A stretch of DNA of 64,000 nt, taken from positions 31,236 to 95,235 of the forward strand of contig NZ_SRUU01000005.1 of the NCBI RefSeq assembly GCF_004791585.1, in the 5' to 3' direction. Under the pieces are notes generated by a model. That model did no database searches. It had not been told where the DNA came from and saw only the letters and a program-made list of their open reading frames with translations. Below, in pieces: positions 7,747 through 16,171 of the stretch (positions are counted from its first letter, which is position 1; the number at the start of each line of letters is the position of its first letter). Source of the DNA: Mesorhizobium sp. M1C.F.Ca.ET.210.01.1.1 (GTDB taxonomy: Bacteria; Pseudomonadota; Alphaproteobacteria; Rhizobiales; Rhizobiaceae). The translations under genes were made by a program, and so were the position numbers.

Positions 7747-9879
7747 TCAGGCATTCGCCTTTTGCAATGCCTGGATCACTTGTTCCTTCGCTCCGTCCGC
7801 GACCACGCGGCCCTGCTCGATGACGATGAGGCGGTCGACCAGTTCCAGCATGCTGTAGCGGTGGGTCGACACGATCAGCGTCGTCTTGCGGTCGAATGCG
7901 ACCTTGAGCTGCTTGATCAACTGCCGTTCCGAGGCGAGATCCATCGAACCCGACGGCTCGTCCAGGAAGACGATCTTCGGCTTGGTCAGGAGCAGCCGCG
8001 CGATCGCCACAGCTTGCCTCTGGCCGCCCGAGAGATTGGTGCCGCGCTCGCCGACATTCATGTCGTAGCCGCGCGGATGGCGCGAGACGAAGTCATCGAC
8101 GCCGGCCGCTTTCGCCGCATCGACGATCTCCTCGTCGGTCGCTTCCGGAGCGGCCATCAAAAGGTTTTCCTTGATGGTGCCCGAAAACAGGTCGCCGGCC
8201 TGCGCGACGATGCCGACCGCGGCGCGGACTTCCGACGGGTGGTATTGGCGGATGTCGATGCCGTCGATGAGCAGCTCTCCGGCAGTCGGCAGAAAGAGCC
8301 TGCCGATCAGGCGACCCATCGTGGTCTTGCCGGAGCCGATGCGGCCGATGATGCCGACGCGTTCACCAGGCCGAATCGCAATGTTGAGCCCCTGCAGAAC
8401 CTCGTTTTCGGTGCCCGGATAGGCAAAGCCGACATTCTTGAAGACCATCGCGCCGCTGCGGATCGGCCGGTTGACGAAGCCGACCGTGTCGGGCCGGTCC
8501 TCCGGTTGCGACATGATCGTGTTGATGATCCTGAGCGACAGCATTGCCTGCCGGAAGCGCGAGAGCGTGATGGCGATCTGGCCGAGCGGCGCGACTGCAC
8601 GGCCCGCCAGCATGACGGTGCCGATGATCGCTCCCGTCGAAACCTGGCCTTCCGAGAAGGCGTAGGCGCCGGCAACCACCAGGGCGACGGTCACGAATTG
8701 CTGGATGGCGCCGGTGATGTTGCCGGCGGCAGCCGAAAGCTCCTTGATCTTTTCCGACGTGTTGGCCGCGTTCTTGGAGTGCTCGCCCCATTTGCGCAGC
8801 AGGTAGGCCTCGGCGCGCAGCGACTTGATCGTCTCCAGCGTGGAGATGGATTCGACCAGCAGTGCCTGGCGCTGCGCTGCCTCGTTCATCGAAGCGGCGA
8901 CCCTTTTGCCGATGCGCCGCTGTGTCACCAGCCCGACTATGACGGCGATCACGAAGGCAAGAGCCGGTATGATCACCAGCCAGCCGCCAATGGCGTAGAT
9001 GACAGCCAAGAAGACGAAGACGAAAACCGTGTCAATGAACACACTGATGGTGTTCGAGGTGAAGAACTCGCGCACGAACTCGTATTGCGTGACGCGGTTC
9101 GCATATTCGCCGGTCGAACCCGGCCGCACCGACAGCGACGAGTTGAGCACCTTTTCGAACAGCAGATAGGAAATCCTGAGATCCGCCTTGCGCCCGGCAT
9201 AGTCGATGAGCGAGGCGCGGGCCGTTTTCAAGAGCAGGTCGAACAGGATGGCCGCGCCGATCCCGAGCGCCAGCACCCAGAGCGTCGACATCGCCTTGTT
9301 CGGCAGGATGCGGTCGTAGACGTTCATGGTGAAGATCGGCGAGGCGATCGCCAAGAGGTTGATGAAGACCGCAGACATCACGACCTTTGAATAGGTGCGC
9401 CAGAACGCCCCCATGGTTCCGGTCAGCCAATGGCGCCTTTCGATCCTCGGCGCCGTGCCGACCGCCATCTCCTCGGCGGTGTTGGCATAGGTGATCGAGA
9501 ACGAGGCGCCGCCGCTGATATAGCTCTCGGCGAGCTCCGATTTGCTGATCGTTGTGCGACCGTTTTCCTGCGGCGCCGTCAGATATTGGCCGGTCTCGGT
9601 CTCGGCGAGCAGCGCAACCGGCGACTGGCTGGCGCGGAAGACGATAGCCGGAAGGTCGACGCGGCCGCGCACGAAATCGCGATGGCTGAACGCCTGGGTC
9701 TCGAGGCCGATGCGTTCGGCGAGGTGCCTGATGTCGTCCGGCTCGATGCGCGTGTCCGAAATCGGCACCCCGGCAAACAGCACGGTCTCCGCGCTCGGCC
9801 GGCCGAGATAGGCGGCAATCGCCGAGAAGCAGGCTTTGAAAGCCTCCTTAGGCGAGACGATATTAGGTTGCTGGTTCAC
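7747..9879 (-). CDS. Type I secretion ABC transporter, permease/ATPase (LapB/HlyB-like)
   Basis: 710 aa. The first ~130 residues form a C39-peptidase-like domain without a recognisable catalytic motif, as in HlyB and LapB, where it binds substrate rather than cutting a leader. Six membrane helices follow (about 160-440). The nucleotide-binding domain has Walker A GRIGSGKTT (~515), signature LSGGQRQAVAIA, Walker B IVFLDEP and a switch His in STHR. It likely energises export of the adjacent giant adhesin. The downstream HlyD gene is 17 bases away and the upstream TolC gene is 30 bases away, consistent with one operon. Confidence 0.94.
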   Translation of the reverse strand: MNQQPNIVSPKEAFKACFSAIAAYLGRPSAETVLFAGVPISDTRIEPDDIRHLAERIGLETQAFSHRDFVRGRVDLPAIVFRASQSPVALLAETETGQYLTAPQENGRTTISKSELAESYISGGASFSITYANTAEEMAVGTAPRIERRHWLTGTMGAFWRTYSKVVMSAVFINLLAIASPIFTMNVYDRILPNKAMSTLWVLALGIGAAILFDLLLKTARASLIDYAGRKADLRISYLLFEKVLNSSLSVRPGSTGEYANRVTQYEFVREFFTSNTISVFIDTVFVFVFLAVIYAIGGWLVIIPALAFVIAVIVGLVTQRRIGKRVAASMNEAAQRQALLVESISTLETIKSLRAEAYLLRKWGEHSKNAANTSEKIKELSAAAGNITGAIQQFVTVALVVAGAYAFSEGQVSTGAIIGTVMLAGRAVAPLGQIAITLSRFRQAMLSLRIINTIMSQPEDRPDTVGFVNRPIRSGAMVFKNVGFAYPGTENEVLQGLNIAIRPGERVGIIGRIGSGKTTMGRLIGRLFLPTAGELLIDGIDIRQYHPSEVRAAVGIVAQAGDLFSGTIKENLLMAAPEATDEEIVDAAKAAGVDDFVSRHPRGYDMNVGERGTNLSGGQRQAVAIARLLLTKPKIVFLDEPSGSMDLASERQLIKQLKVAFDRKTTLIVSTHRYSMLELVDRLIVIEQGRVVADGAKEQVIQALQKANA

Positions 9880-9909
9880 GATCCGCCCCGAAGGACCTGA
9901 GATCGATAC

Positions 9910-11367
9910 TTACATCGGCTGCTTCTTCCTGACCGGCGCGAGGATGTCGAACGGCAGATCGTTCTTCTGCTCCGACGGCGTGCGCGCATAGGTTTCGGTA
10001 TCGGCCGTTTCCGGCACGCCGAATTCCGTTCGTGCGTAGGCTGCCGATTGCTTGGCCGGCTGGATGTTCAGCGTCTTCAGCAATTCCCCGGTCGCAGCCA
10101 GCAGCCGGTATTCGGCAAACAGCGACGCATAGGACGAGGTATCGGCCAGCGTTGCGGTGTTGAAACGCGTGTTCTGCGCATCGAGCACGTCGAGCAGCGA
10201 GCGCTGTCCGACCTTGAACTGCTCGCGGTAGGACGCAACCAGCTTTTCGTTGGTGGCGGCCTGCAGCCGCAGCGTCTGTGCAAGTTCGGCCTGGCGGAAG
10301 CGGCGGTCCCACGATGTGCGCACGGCTTCCTCGATCTCGCGCAGGACCTGGTGCAGCGCAAGACGCTGCTCGCTGGTGCGGCGGATCTGCTCCTGCTCGT
10401 TGGCCTTGTCGATGCCGCCGCGATAAAGGTTCCAGCGCAGAACGACGCGCGCCTGCAGGTCGCTTGTGTCGCCATCGTCGCCGTCGATGTCATATCCACC
10501 CCGCGCGACGCCCTCGGCGGTGATCGTGGGGCCGAATTTCGCCCGCGCGGCGTCGACCAGCGAAGCCGCCGCGTCGATGTCGCTGTTGGCCATATGGACG
10601 CGCGGATTGTTCTGCCTGGCAAGCCCGATCGCGTCATCGAGCGAGCGCGGCAGCGCGCCGGCCACATCGGCCGGCCGCGACGGATTGGTCAGCGGCTTGC
10701 CGACATTCTTGAAGAAGCGGATCTTGGCCGCCTCCAGTTCCTCCGTCGCCTCCTGCATCCGCGCCTTCGCGGCGTAAAGCCGCTCCTCGGCCTGCTGCCG
10801 GTCGGCATCGTTGAGCGCGCCGCCCGCGATGCCCTGCTTGATGTCGCCGAGTATGGACTGATGGAAGGCGAGGTTCTTCTTCGCCTCAGTGACGATCGAC
10901 GCCTGCAGCATGTATTCGAGATAGTCCTGGACCACGGCAAGCCCGATGAACTCGGACCGCTCCAGCACCCTGAAGGAAGCGCCGTCGACGCGCGAGGCCT
11001 GACGGTTCAATTCGGCCCGTCTTGCGCCGCTGTCATAAAGCGTCTGCGAAACGGTGAGGTCGGCCTCGTTCGGATAAAGCGCGTCGTGCTGCTCATCGAG
11101 CGCGCGCCGGGAAGAATTGTCCAGGCGGCGAACGCCTGTCGACGCTTCCAGATCGACGCTGGGAAGATAGAGGCCTTTTGCCTGGCGCAGCTCGAATTCG
11201 ATGGCTTCGCGGTTTTCGATCGCCTGCCCAATCTCAGGATTGGACTCCACGGCAACCGCAACGGCTTCCTTGAGCGTTAGTGCGCTTGCGCTCCCGCAAG
11301 AAAGCATCGACACCGTCATGGCAAGCGCAACGCGCCAGCCGACGGTCACTTTACCCGTCCTGGTCAT
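9910..11367 (-). CDS. TolC-family outer membrane channel of the type I secretion system
   Basis: 485 aa. A signal peptide is present (VALAMTVSMLSCGSASA, cleavage near residue 29), followed by LTLKEAVAVAVESNPEIGQA, the usual start of the first outer-membrane efflux repeat. Long amphipathic helices with two internal repeats follow, including the GQRSLLDVLDAQNTRF motif typical of TolC proteins. The C-terminal ~50 residues are a polar tail. As the first gene of the minus-strand T1SS operon, it provides the outer-membrane exit for the adhesin. Confidence 0.92.
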   Translation of the reverse strand: MTRTGKVTVGWRVALAMTVSMLSCGSASALTLKEAVAVAVESNPEIGQAIENREAIEFELRQAKGLYLPSVDLEASTGVRRLDNSSRRALDEQHDALYPNEADLTVSQTLYDSGARRAELNRQASRVDGASFRVLERSEFIGLAVVQDYLEYMLQASIVTEAKKNLAFHQSILGDIKQGIAGGALNDADRQQAEERLYAAKARMQEATEELEAAKIRFFKNVGKPLTNPSRPADVAGALPRSLDDAIGLARQNNPRVHMANSDIDAAASLVDAARAKFGPTITAEGVARGGYDIDGDDGDTSDLQARVVLRWNLYRGGIDKANEQEQIRRTSEQRLALHQVLREIEEAVRTSWDRRFRQAELAQTLRLQAATNEKLVASYREQFKVGQRSLLDVLDAQNTRFNTATLADTSSYASLFAEYRLLAATGELLKTLNIQPAKQSAAYARTEFGVPETADTETYARTPSEQKNDLPFDILAPVRKKQPM

Positions 11368-11907
11368 TTCTACCCCGTGATCCCCGCGCCTTCTTGTTTT
11401 TGTTGGCGCTTATTTGCCCAAGCCTGCCACCGGAGCTTTCGAGCAGTATCTAGCAGATTTTCCGAAGATGTGAGCGCTTAATGATTTAGAGGCGCCCAAA
11501 AGCGAGGATTCGAGCCATTAGTCCTGTCGGATGTAGCAAAAATGGCACAGAAACGGTGCCCGCCCGGATCGCGGTTTGGCCAAAATCGACTGCAATCAGG
11601 AGTTTTCTTCACGAATTGCAAGCGCGCGGAGGAATCGCCCGAAGGCGCCGGCAACCAGCGCCGCTTTGCCGGCAAAATCGGATTTTGGCGTGAGCTTTGC
11701 CATCTCGTTCCTTCGGAAAGCCAGCTTTCGCCCCGGAGGCTCGAGCCCACCATGCCGCGAAGGCCCGAAGGCTGTGGATAGGCGCGTAAAATCTGCTCCG
11801 GTTCTGCAACGCATGTCGGCGAAAATGCCACGCGCTTGGCTGGTTTTGTTGGCAAAGGAGAAGCGTTCCCTGTATTGCGGGCTGAACCAAAGCATGGACG
11901 TTCTTGT
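11368..11907. other. 540-bp intergenic region, no gene recognised
   Basis: This gap separates the divergent TolC and oxidoreductase genes and should hold both promoters. Short open frames exist on both strands, but none has a convincing ribosome site or recognisable protein signature. I see no tRNA, terminator or clear repeat. Confidence 0.5.
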
Positions 11908-13221
11908 ATGACAAATGTCGCCCTGACCGGGCTTGCCCGCGATCTCGCCCGGCGCGCAGCCGAGGGCCGTCCAGTGCGCATCGGCGTTATCGGCTCCGGC
12001 GAGATGGGCACCGATTTGGTGACCCAGGGCATGCTGATGCCGGGCATTTCGGTTGCGGCCATCTCCACGCGCCGCCCGCACACGGCCCGCGACGCGATTC
12101 GCATCGCCTATGGCGACGATGCGATGGCTGCCGAGTCCGAGACCGCGTCCAAGGTCAGCCAGGCGATCGAGAGCGGCAGGATCGCCATCACCTCGAACGA
12201 GTTGCTGGTCACCAACCCGCTGATCGACGTCGTCATCGATGCCACGGGAAAGCCAGGCGTCGCCGCCGATTTCGACCTGATGGCCATGGAGCATGGCAAG
12301 CATCTGGTGATGATGAATGTCGAGGCCGACGTCACCATCGGCTGTTACCTCAAGCAGCAGGCTGATCGGCTCGGCGTCGTCTATTCGGTCGGCGCCGGCG
12401 ACGAGCCGTCGAGCTGCATGGAGCTGATCGAGTTCGCCTCGGCGCTCGGCTACACCATCGTCTCTGCCGGCAAGGGCAAGAACAACCCGCTCAACCACGA
12501 TGCCGTTCCTGACGACTATCGCGAGGAAGCGCTGCGCCGGAACATGAATCCGCGCATGCTGGTCGAGTTCGTCGACGGCTCCAAGACCATGGTCGAGATG
12601 TGCGCCATCGCCAATGCCACCGGCCTGGTGCCCGATGTCGCGGGCATGCACGGCCCCAAGGCCGATCGCGACCAACTGGCCAAGGTGCTCATCCCGCGCG
12701 AGGACGGCGGCATCCTGTCGAAGAAGGGCGTCGTCGACTACACCATAGGCAAGGGCGTGGCGCCCGGCGTTTTCGTCGTCGTCGAGGCCACCCATCCGCG
12801 CGTCGTCGAGCGCATGGACGACCTCCATGTCGGCCACGGCCCTTACTACAGCTTCTTCAGGCCATACCACCTGACTTCGCTGGAAGTGCCGCTGACGGCG
12901 GCTCGCATCATGCTCTATGGCAGGCCCGACATGGTGCCGCTGCCGAGGCCGGTGGCCGAGGTCTGCGCGGTCGCCAAGCGCGATCTCGTCGCCGGCGAGA
13001 CCTTCGACGCCATCGGCGAGACCTGCTATCGCTCCTGGACCATGACGATCGCCGAGGCGCGCGCCAGCCGCGCCCTGCCGGTCGGGCTGCTGGAAGGCGG
13101 CAAGGTGCTGAAGCCGGTCAGGAAAGGCGAGCTGCTGACCAGCGACAACGCTGAACCTGATCAGACGACCAGACTATTTGCTTTGCGCCGCTTGCAGGAT
13201 GAGATGTTGTACGGCGCCTGA
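11908..13221 (+). CDS. NAD(P)-dependent oxidoreductase with C-terminal SAF domain (homoserine dehydrogenase-like)
   Basis: 437 aa from ATG 11908. Residues ~22-150 form a Rossmann fold with the dinucleotide loop IGVIGSGEMGTD and VVIDATGKPGVAADF, like homoserine dehydrogenase. The middle (SVGAGDEPSSCMELIEFASA, NPRMLVEFVDGSKT) matches the DRL-like catalytic domain of a family often misnamed FlgA. The C-terminus (LVAGETFDAIG to KPVRKGELLT) is an SAF/antifreeze-like domain. The substrate is unknown; family members are thought to act on polyol or sugar-acid intermediates. It appears monocistronic. Function beyond dehydrogenase chemistry is not supported by sequence alone. Confidence 0.75.
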   Translation: MTNVALTGLARDLARRAAEGRPVRIGVIGSGEMGTDLVTQGMLMPGISVAAISTRRPHTARDAIRIAYGDDAMAAESETASKVSQAIESGRIAITSNELLVTNPLIDVVIDATGKPGVAADFDLMAMEHGKHLVMMNVEADVTIGCYLKQQADRLGVVYSVGAGDEPSSCMELIEFASALGYTIVSAGKGKNNPLNHDAVPDDYREEALRRNMNPRMLVEFVDGSKTMVEMCAIANATGLVPDVAGMHGPKADRDQLAKVLIPREDGGILSKKGVVDYTIGKGVAPGVFVVVEATHPRVVERMDDLHVGHGPYYSFFRPYHLTSLEVPLTAARIMLYGRPDMVPLPRPVAEVCAVAKRDLVAGETFDAIGETCYRSWTMTIAEARASRALPVGLLEGGKVLKPVRKGELLTSDNAEPDQTTRLFALRRLQDEMLYGA

Positions 13222-13256
13222 CCGCTCAGGACTCCTATTCCCGCAGCGGCACTGGC

Positions 13257-13286
13257 TTTGTCATGACAGGCCTACTATATTGTAGT
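13257..13286. promoter_or_regulatory. Candidate vapBC promoter and autoregulatory operator
   Basis: Two dyads precede the antitoxin gene: TGTCATGACA (13259-13268, perfect) and CTAC-TATATT-GTAG (13272-13285). The second contains a -10-like TATATT. VapB proteins usually autoregulate at such inverted repeats. No well-spaced -35 is evident. Confidence 0.42.
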
Positions 13287-13310
13287 GACAAAGGACGCGA
13301 GGTCGTTCAG

Positions 13311-13553
13311 ATGAATCTCCAAATCAGGGATCCCCGGGCGAGGGAACTCGCCCGGCAACTCGCCGAAAAGCGCAAAATCTCAATGACCGAAGCGGTCATC
13401 GAAGCACTCGAGTCTGAGCTGCAACGCGAACGCGAACAAATCCCGCTCGCTGAGCGCTTGGCGGCCATAGCACAAGAACTGAAATCCAAGGCAGGTGCCG
13501 GTGGGAGGGCCTTGAGCAAGGACGAAATCGACGAGATGTGGGGCCATTCTTAA
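13311..13553 (+). CDS. vapB: VapB-like antitoxin, ribbon-helix-helix type
   Basis: 80 aa from ATG 13311; GAGG lies about nine bases upstream and an in-frame ATG at 13263 would run through the operator. It begins MNLQIRDPRARELARQLAEK, a beta strand plus helix typical of the Rv0623-like/VapB family, then ISMTEAVIEALESEL. The acidic C-terminus (LSKDEIDEMWGHS) is the region that normally binds and blocks the PIN toxin. Its stop overlaps the next start in TAATG, so the pair is translationally coupled. Confidence 0.85.
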   Translation: MNLQIRDPRARELARQLAEKRKISMTEAVIEALESELQREREQIPLAERLAAIAQELKSKAGAGGRALSKDEIDEMWGHS

Positions 13554-13945
13554 TGTTCGTCGGCACCTCCGTGGTGGTCGCCATCTTGGCGGACGAAGAA
13601 GACGCCGCTGACTGGAGCGGCAAGATAGGACAAGCGGCGAGGAGAATAACGTCCCCGCTGGTCGTGCTCGAAGCAGCTATGCGGCTTTCCACGCTGCTTG
13701 CGGTGGAGCCGCTCATTGCGGAAACAGCGATCGAGGCCTTTCTTCGCCAGGCCGAAATCGAAGTCGTCCCGATTGAAAGCGGCGACGCGAAACTCGCGAT
13801 CCAGGCCTTTGCAGACTATGGCAAGGGTCGCGGTCATCCGGTTCAACTCAACCTCGCCGACTGCCTATCATACGCATCGGCGAAAAGTCGCGGAATGTCT
13901 TTGCTCTACAAGGGCAATGATTTTTCGCACACCGATCTCGCGTGA
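13553..13945 (+). CDS. vapC: VapC-like PIN-domain toxin with first catalytic Asp replaced by Gly
   Basis: 130 aa, normal length for VapC. The start MFVGTSVVVAIL corresponds to the usual MFVDTSAIVAIL, so the first metal-binding Asp (residue 4) is Gly (codon GGC rather than GAC). Other expected acidic residues appear to be kept: Glu in SPLVVLEAAMR, Asp in NLADCLSYA and Asp in YKGNDFSHTDL. PIN ribonucleases need all of these to bind Mg or Mn, so the toxin is probably inactive or weak. The frame is otherwise intact. One base overlaps the antitoxin stop. Confidence 0.82.
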   Translation: MFVGTSVVVAILADEEDAADWSGKIGQAARRITSPLVVLEAAMRLSTLLAVEPLIAETAIEAFLRQAEIEVVPIESGDAKLAIQAFADYGKGRGHPVQLNLADCLSYASAKSRGMSLLYKGNDFSHTDLA

Positions 13946-13957
13946 TCGGCACAGATA

Positions 13958-14773
13958 CTACTTCCCCAGCTCTATCGACCTAAGCCGCGCAGCCTCGACC
14001 GCTTCCGTAAGCAGCTTCGTCAGCCGGTCTTCGCCCATCAGCACGGCAAGGGCCGCGGCGGTCGTGCCGTTGGGGCTGGTCACCTGCTGGCGCAGCACGC
14101 CCGGCTCTTCGTCGCTTTCGGCGGCGAGCGAGGCCGCGCCGTATATGGTCTGCATGGCGAGCAGCTTGGCTGTCTCGGCCGGCAGGCCGGCCTTCTCGGC
14201 GGCGACCGTCAGCGCTTCGATGAAATGGAAGATATAAGCCGGACCGGAACCGGAGACCGCGGTCACCGCATCCATCAGGCTCTCGTCGTCGATCGTCGTC
14301 ACGACACCACTCGCTGACAGCAGCTCGGCGACGAAACGCCTAACGTCGTCCAGGACGAGCGGGTTGGAAAACACCACCATCATGCCCTTGCCGATCGCCG
14401 CCGGGGTGTTCGGCATGCAGCGGACAATCGGCGCGAGCTCGCCGAGGATCTCCTCGAAGGTGGCGACCGGCGTGCCGGCGGCGATGCTGACGAAGGTGGT
14501 CCTGCCGTCGCCGAAGCGCCTGTAGTTCGCCGTCACATCGCGGATCACCTGCGGCTTCACCGCGATGACGACGAGATCCGGCACGGCATCGGCGGGAATT
14601 GCGGAAGCCTCGGCCGCGGCACTGCAGCCCAGTGCCTCGGCGCGCTTGCGCAGGTCCGCATTGGGCTCGACCACGAACACCGCCGATGGCTCGAGCCTGC
14701 CGGATTTCAGCCAGCCCGAGAGCATGGCGTATCCCATATTGCCGCAACCGGCGAGAATGAGCCTGATGGTCAT
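13958..14773 (-). CDS. proC: Pyrroline-5-carboxylate reductase
   Basis: 271 aa, typical length. It makes L-proline from 1-pyrroline-5-carboxylate using NAD(P)H, the last step of proline synthesis. The N-terminal Rossmann fold starts IRLILAGCGNMGYAM, with the family motif VIAVKPQ. The C-terminal dimerisation domain carries the signature DAVTAVSGSGPAYIFHFIEA and the LRQQVTSPNGTTAAAL segment. It is convergent with vapC (12 bases between stops) and 70 bases from the polysaccharide ligase gene. Confidence 0.95.
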   Translation of the reverse strand: MTIRLILAGCGNMGYAMLSGWLKSGRLEPSAVFVVEPNADLRKRAEALGCSAAAEASAIPADAVPDLVVIAVKPQVIRDVTANYRRFGDGRTTFVSIAAGTPVATFEEILGELAPIVRCMPNTPAAIGKGMMVVFSNPLVLDDVRRFVAELLSASGVVTTIDDESLMDAVTAVSGSGPAYIFHFIEALTVAAEKAGLPAETAKLLAMQTIYGAASLAAESDEEPGVLRQQVTSPNGTTAAALAVLMGEDRLTKLLTEAVEAARLRSIELGK

Positions 14774-14845
14774 GGAAGCCTCCGAAACAAGGCTCTTCCA
14801 TAGACGGTCGCGCGGCGGCGGGAAAGGCCCGCGCGAAGAGACCGA

Positions 14846-16171
14846 TTAGTGAGGGCGGCGGACCGGAATTGGCCGCAGCGAAACCTGCCTTAGGCCAAGC
14901 ACGCTGAGCACGAAAAGCAGCCACACCGGGTCGGCGCGGCGGAAGAAGAAGCTTTCGAGGAAGCCGTTGAGCGCCGCGAACAGCACGACCATCATGAAGA
15001 AGTCGCCGAGGAAGATGTTCTCCTTGCGCGGCGGGATGCGCATATAGTCGCGCAGGGGCGCGATCAGGAAGGTGTAAGCCGCGACGCAGAGCGCTGGGAT
15101 GCCCATCAGCACCGCTATGTCCAGATAGCCGTCGTGACCATGGACGATGGTGCGGATGTCCCAGGGGCGGTCGAAGGGTTGGTCCTGGTTGAGCAGCAGC
15201 GGCGTTCCCCAGAAGCTCTCATAGCCGTAGCCGGTCCAGGGCCTCTTCGCCAGCATCTCGCCGGCGAACTCCCATAGTGTCGTGCGGCCGGTATAGGTGA
15301 GATCAGGGAAATAGACCGCCGCCAGGTGCTTCACCGGCGGGATGAAGACGATGCCCAGCGTGCCGACCGCCGTCGCGATGATCGCGGACAAGAACAGGAT
15401 CGGCGTGCCGAGCCGCATGCCGATGAGGCTGGGCAGCACCACGATCAGGATCGAGAACGGCACCAGTCCCGCGGTCGTCTTCGAGCCGGTGTGCAGCATG
15501 AAGATCATCGCTGCGCAGAAGATGCCCGCTCCCCACCAGCGTTGCCCGCGCCGCCACAGATAGAGCCCGGCGAAGCTGAAGCAGGCCATCACCGGTCCGG
15601 CGATGTTCTTGTGGGTGAAGACGCCGCGCCACAGGCCGGCATGCTCGGGCTCCTGCGAGTCGGCGGTGTGCAGCGCCTCGTGCGGAAAGACGATGAGCCC
15701 GACGTAGGAGAGCCCCATCACCACGACGGCGGTGAAGATGATGACCCGCGCAAAGGAATCGGCATCGCGCGGCAGCACCAGGATCGTCGCCATGGTGATG
15801 ATGCCGATCATGGTGAAGGAGGCCGCGCGCATCGCAGACGGCGGATCGGTCACCAGGATCACCGACAGGAAGAAGAAGCCCAGCATCAGCGCCCAGGACG
15901 GGCTGATGAGCGAGCGCACGACGCGCGGATCGGCGAAGGCGAGCAGCGAGAAGATCGAGATGGCGCCGAGCGAGCCGAAGCCGAGCTGGTTGACGATGTC
16001 GCCGCCATCGCCGGTGAGCTCGGCGCCGGCCGGCTGGAAGGGCCGGAAGGAGACGATGATGACGGTAAAGAGCAGCGCGGCGATTGCCGTCGCCATGCCC
16101 TCGCGCGTGAACGCGGCGCTGAGCGGCGCGCGCTCAGTTCTTCTCAGGCTGTCGGTACTGCTCATTGGCAT
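14846..16171 (-). CDS. O-antigen ligase/polymerase-family membrane protein (ExoQ/WaaL-like)
   Basis: About 441 aa from ATG 16171 (ATG 16165 is equally possible). It has about 11 predicted membrane helices and a large periplasmic loop containing LTYTGRTTLWEFAGEMLAKR and GYGYESFWG, which is typical of the Wzy_C/O-antigen ligase family; the His in IVHGHDGYLD is characteristic. It probably polymerises or ligates a surface polysaccharide such as succinoglycan-like EPS. The start overlaps the end of the glycosyltransferase gene by ~35 bases, so they are likely co-translated. Confidence 0.82.
   Translation of the reverse strand: MPMSSTDSLRRTERAPLSAAFTREGMATAIAALLFTVIIVSFRPFQPAGAELTGDGGDIVNQLGFGSLGAISIFSLLAFADPRVVRSLISPSWALMLGFFFLSVILVTDPPSAMRAASFTMIGIITMATILVLPRDADSFARVIIFTAVVVMGLSYVGLIVFPHEALHTADSQEPEHAGLWRGVFTHKNIAGPVMACFSFAGLYLWRRGQRWWGAGIFCAAMIFMLHTGSKTTAGLVPFSILIVVLPSLIGMRLGTPILFLSAIIATAVGTLGIVFIPPVKHLAAVYFPDLTYTGRTTLWEFAGEMLAKRPWTGYGYESFWGTPLLLNQDQPFDRPWDIRTIVHGHDGYLDIAVLMGIPALCVAAYTFLIAPLRDYMRIPPRKENIFLGDFFMMVVLFAALNGFLESFFFRRADPVWLLFVLSVLGLRQVSLRPIPVRRPH

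Noticed and set aside
7693..9390. 565-codon plus-strand frame opposite the ABC transporter
   Set aside because: Asp/Arg/His-rich shadow frame of a confirmed ABC exporter.
11542..11781. Short ORF in the TolC-oxidoreductase gap
   Set aside because: No ribosome site and no conserved pattern; composition is unlike the neighbouring genes.
11596..12870. 424-codon minus-strand frame opposite the SAF oxidoreductase
   Set aside because: No recognisable domain; the plus-strand protein has Rossmann and SAF signatures, so this is a shadow.
13263..13310. Upstream ATG for the VapB antitoxin at 13263
   Set aside because: The extension MTGLLYCSDKGREVVQ lies over the operator palindromes and is unlike VapB starts; ATG 13311 fits the family.
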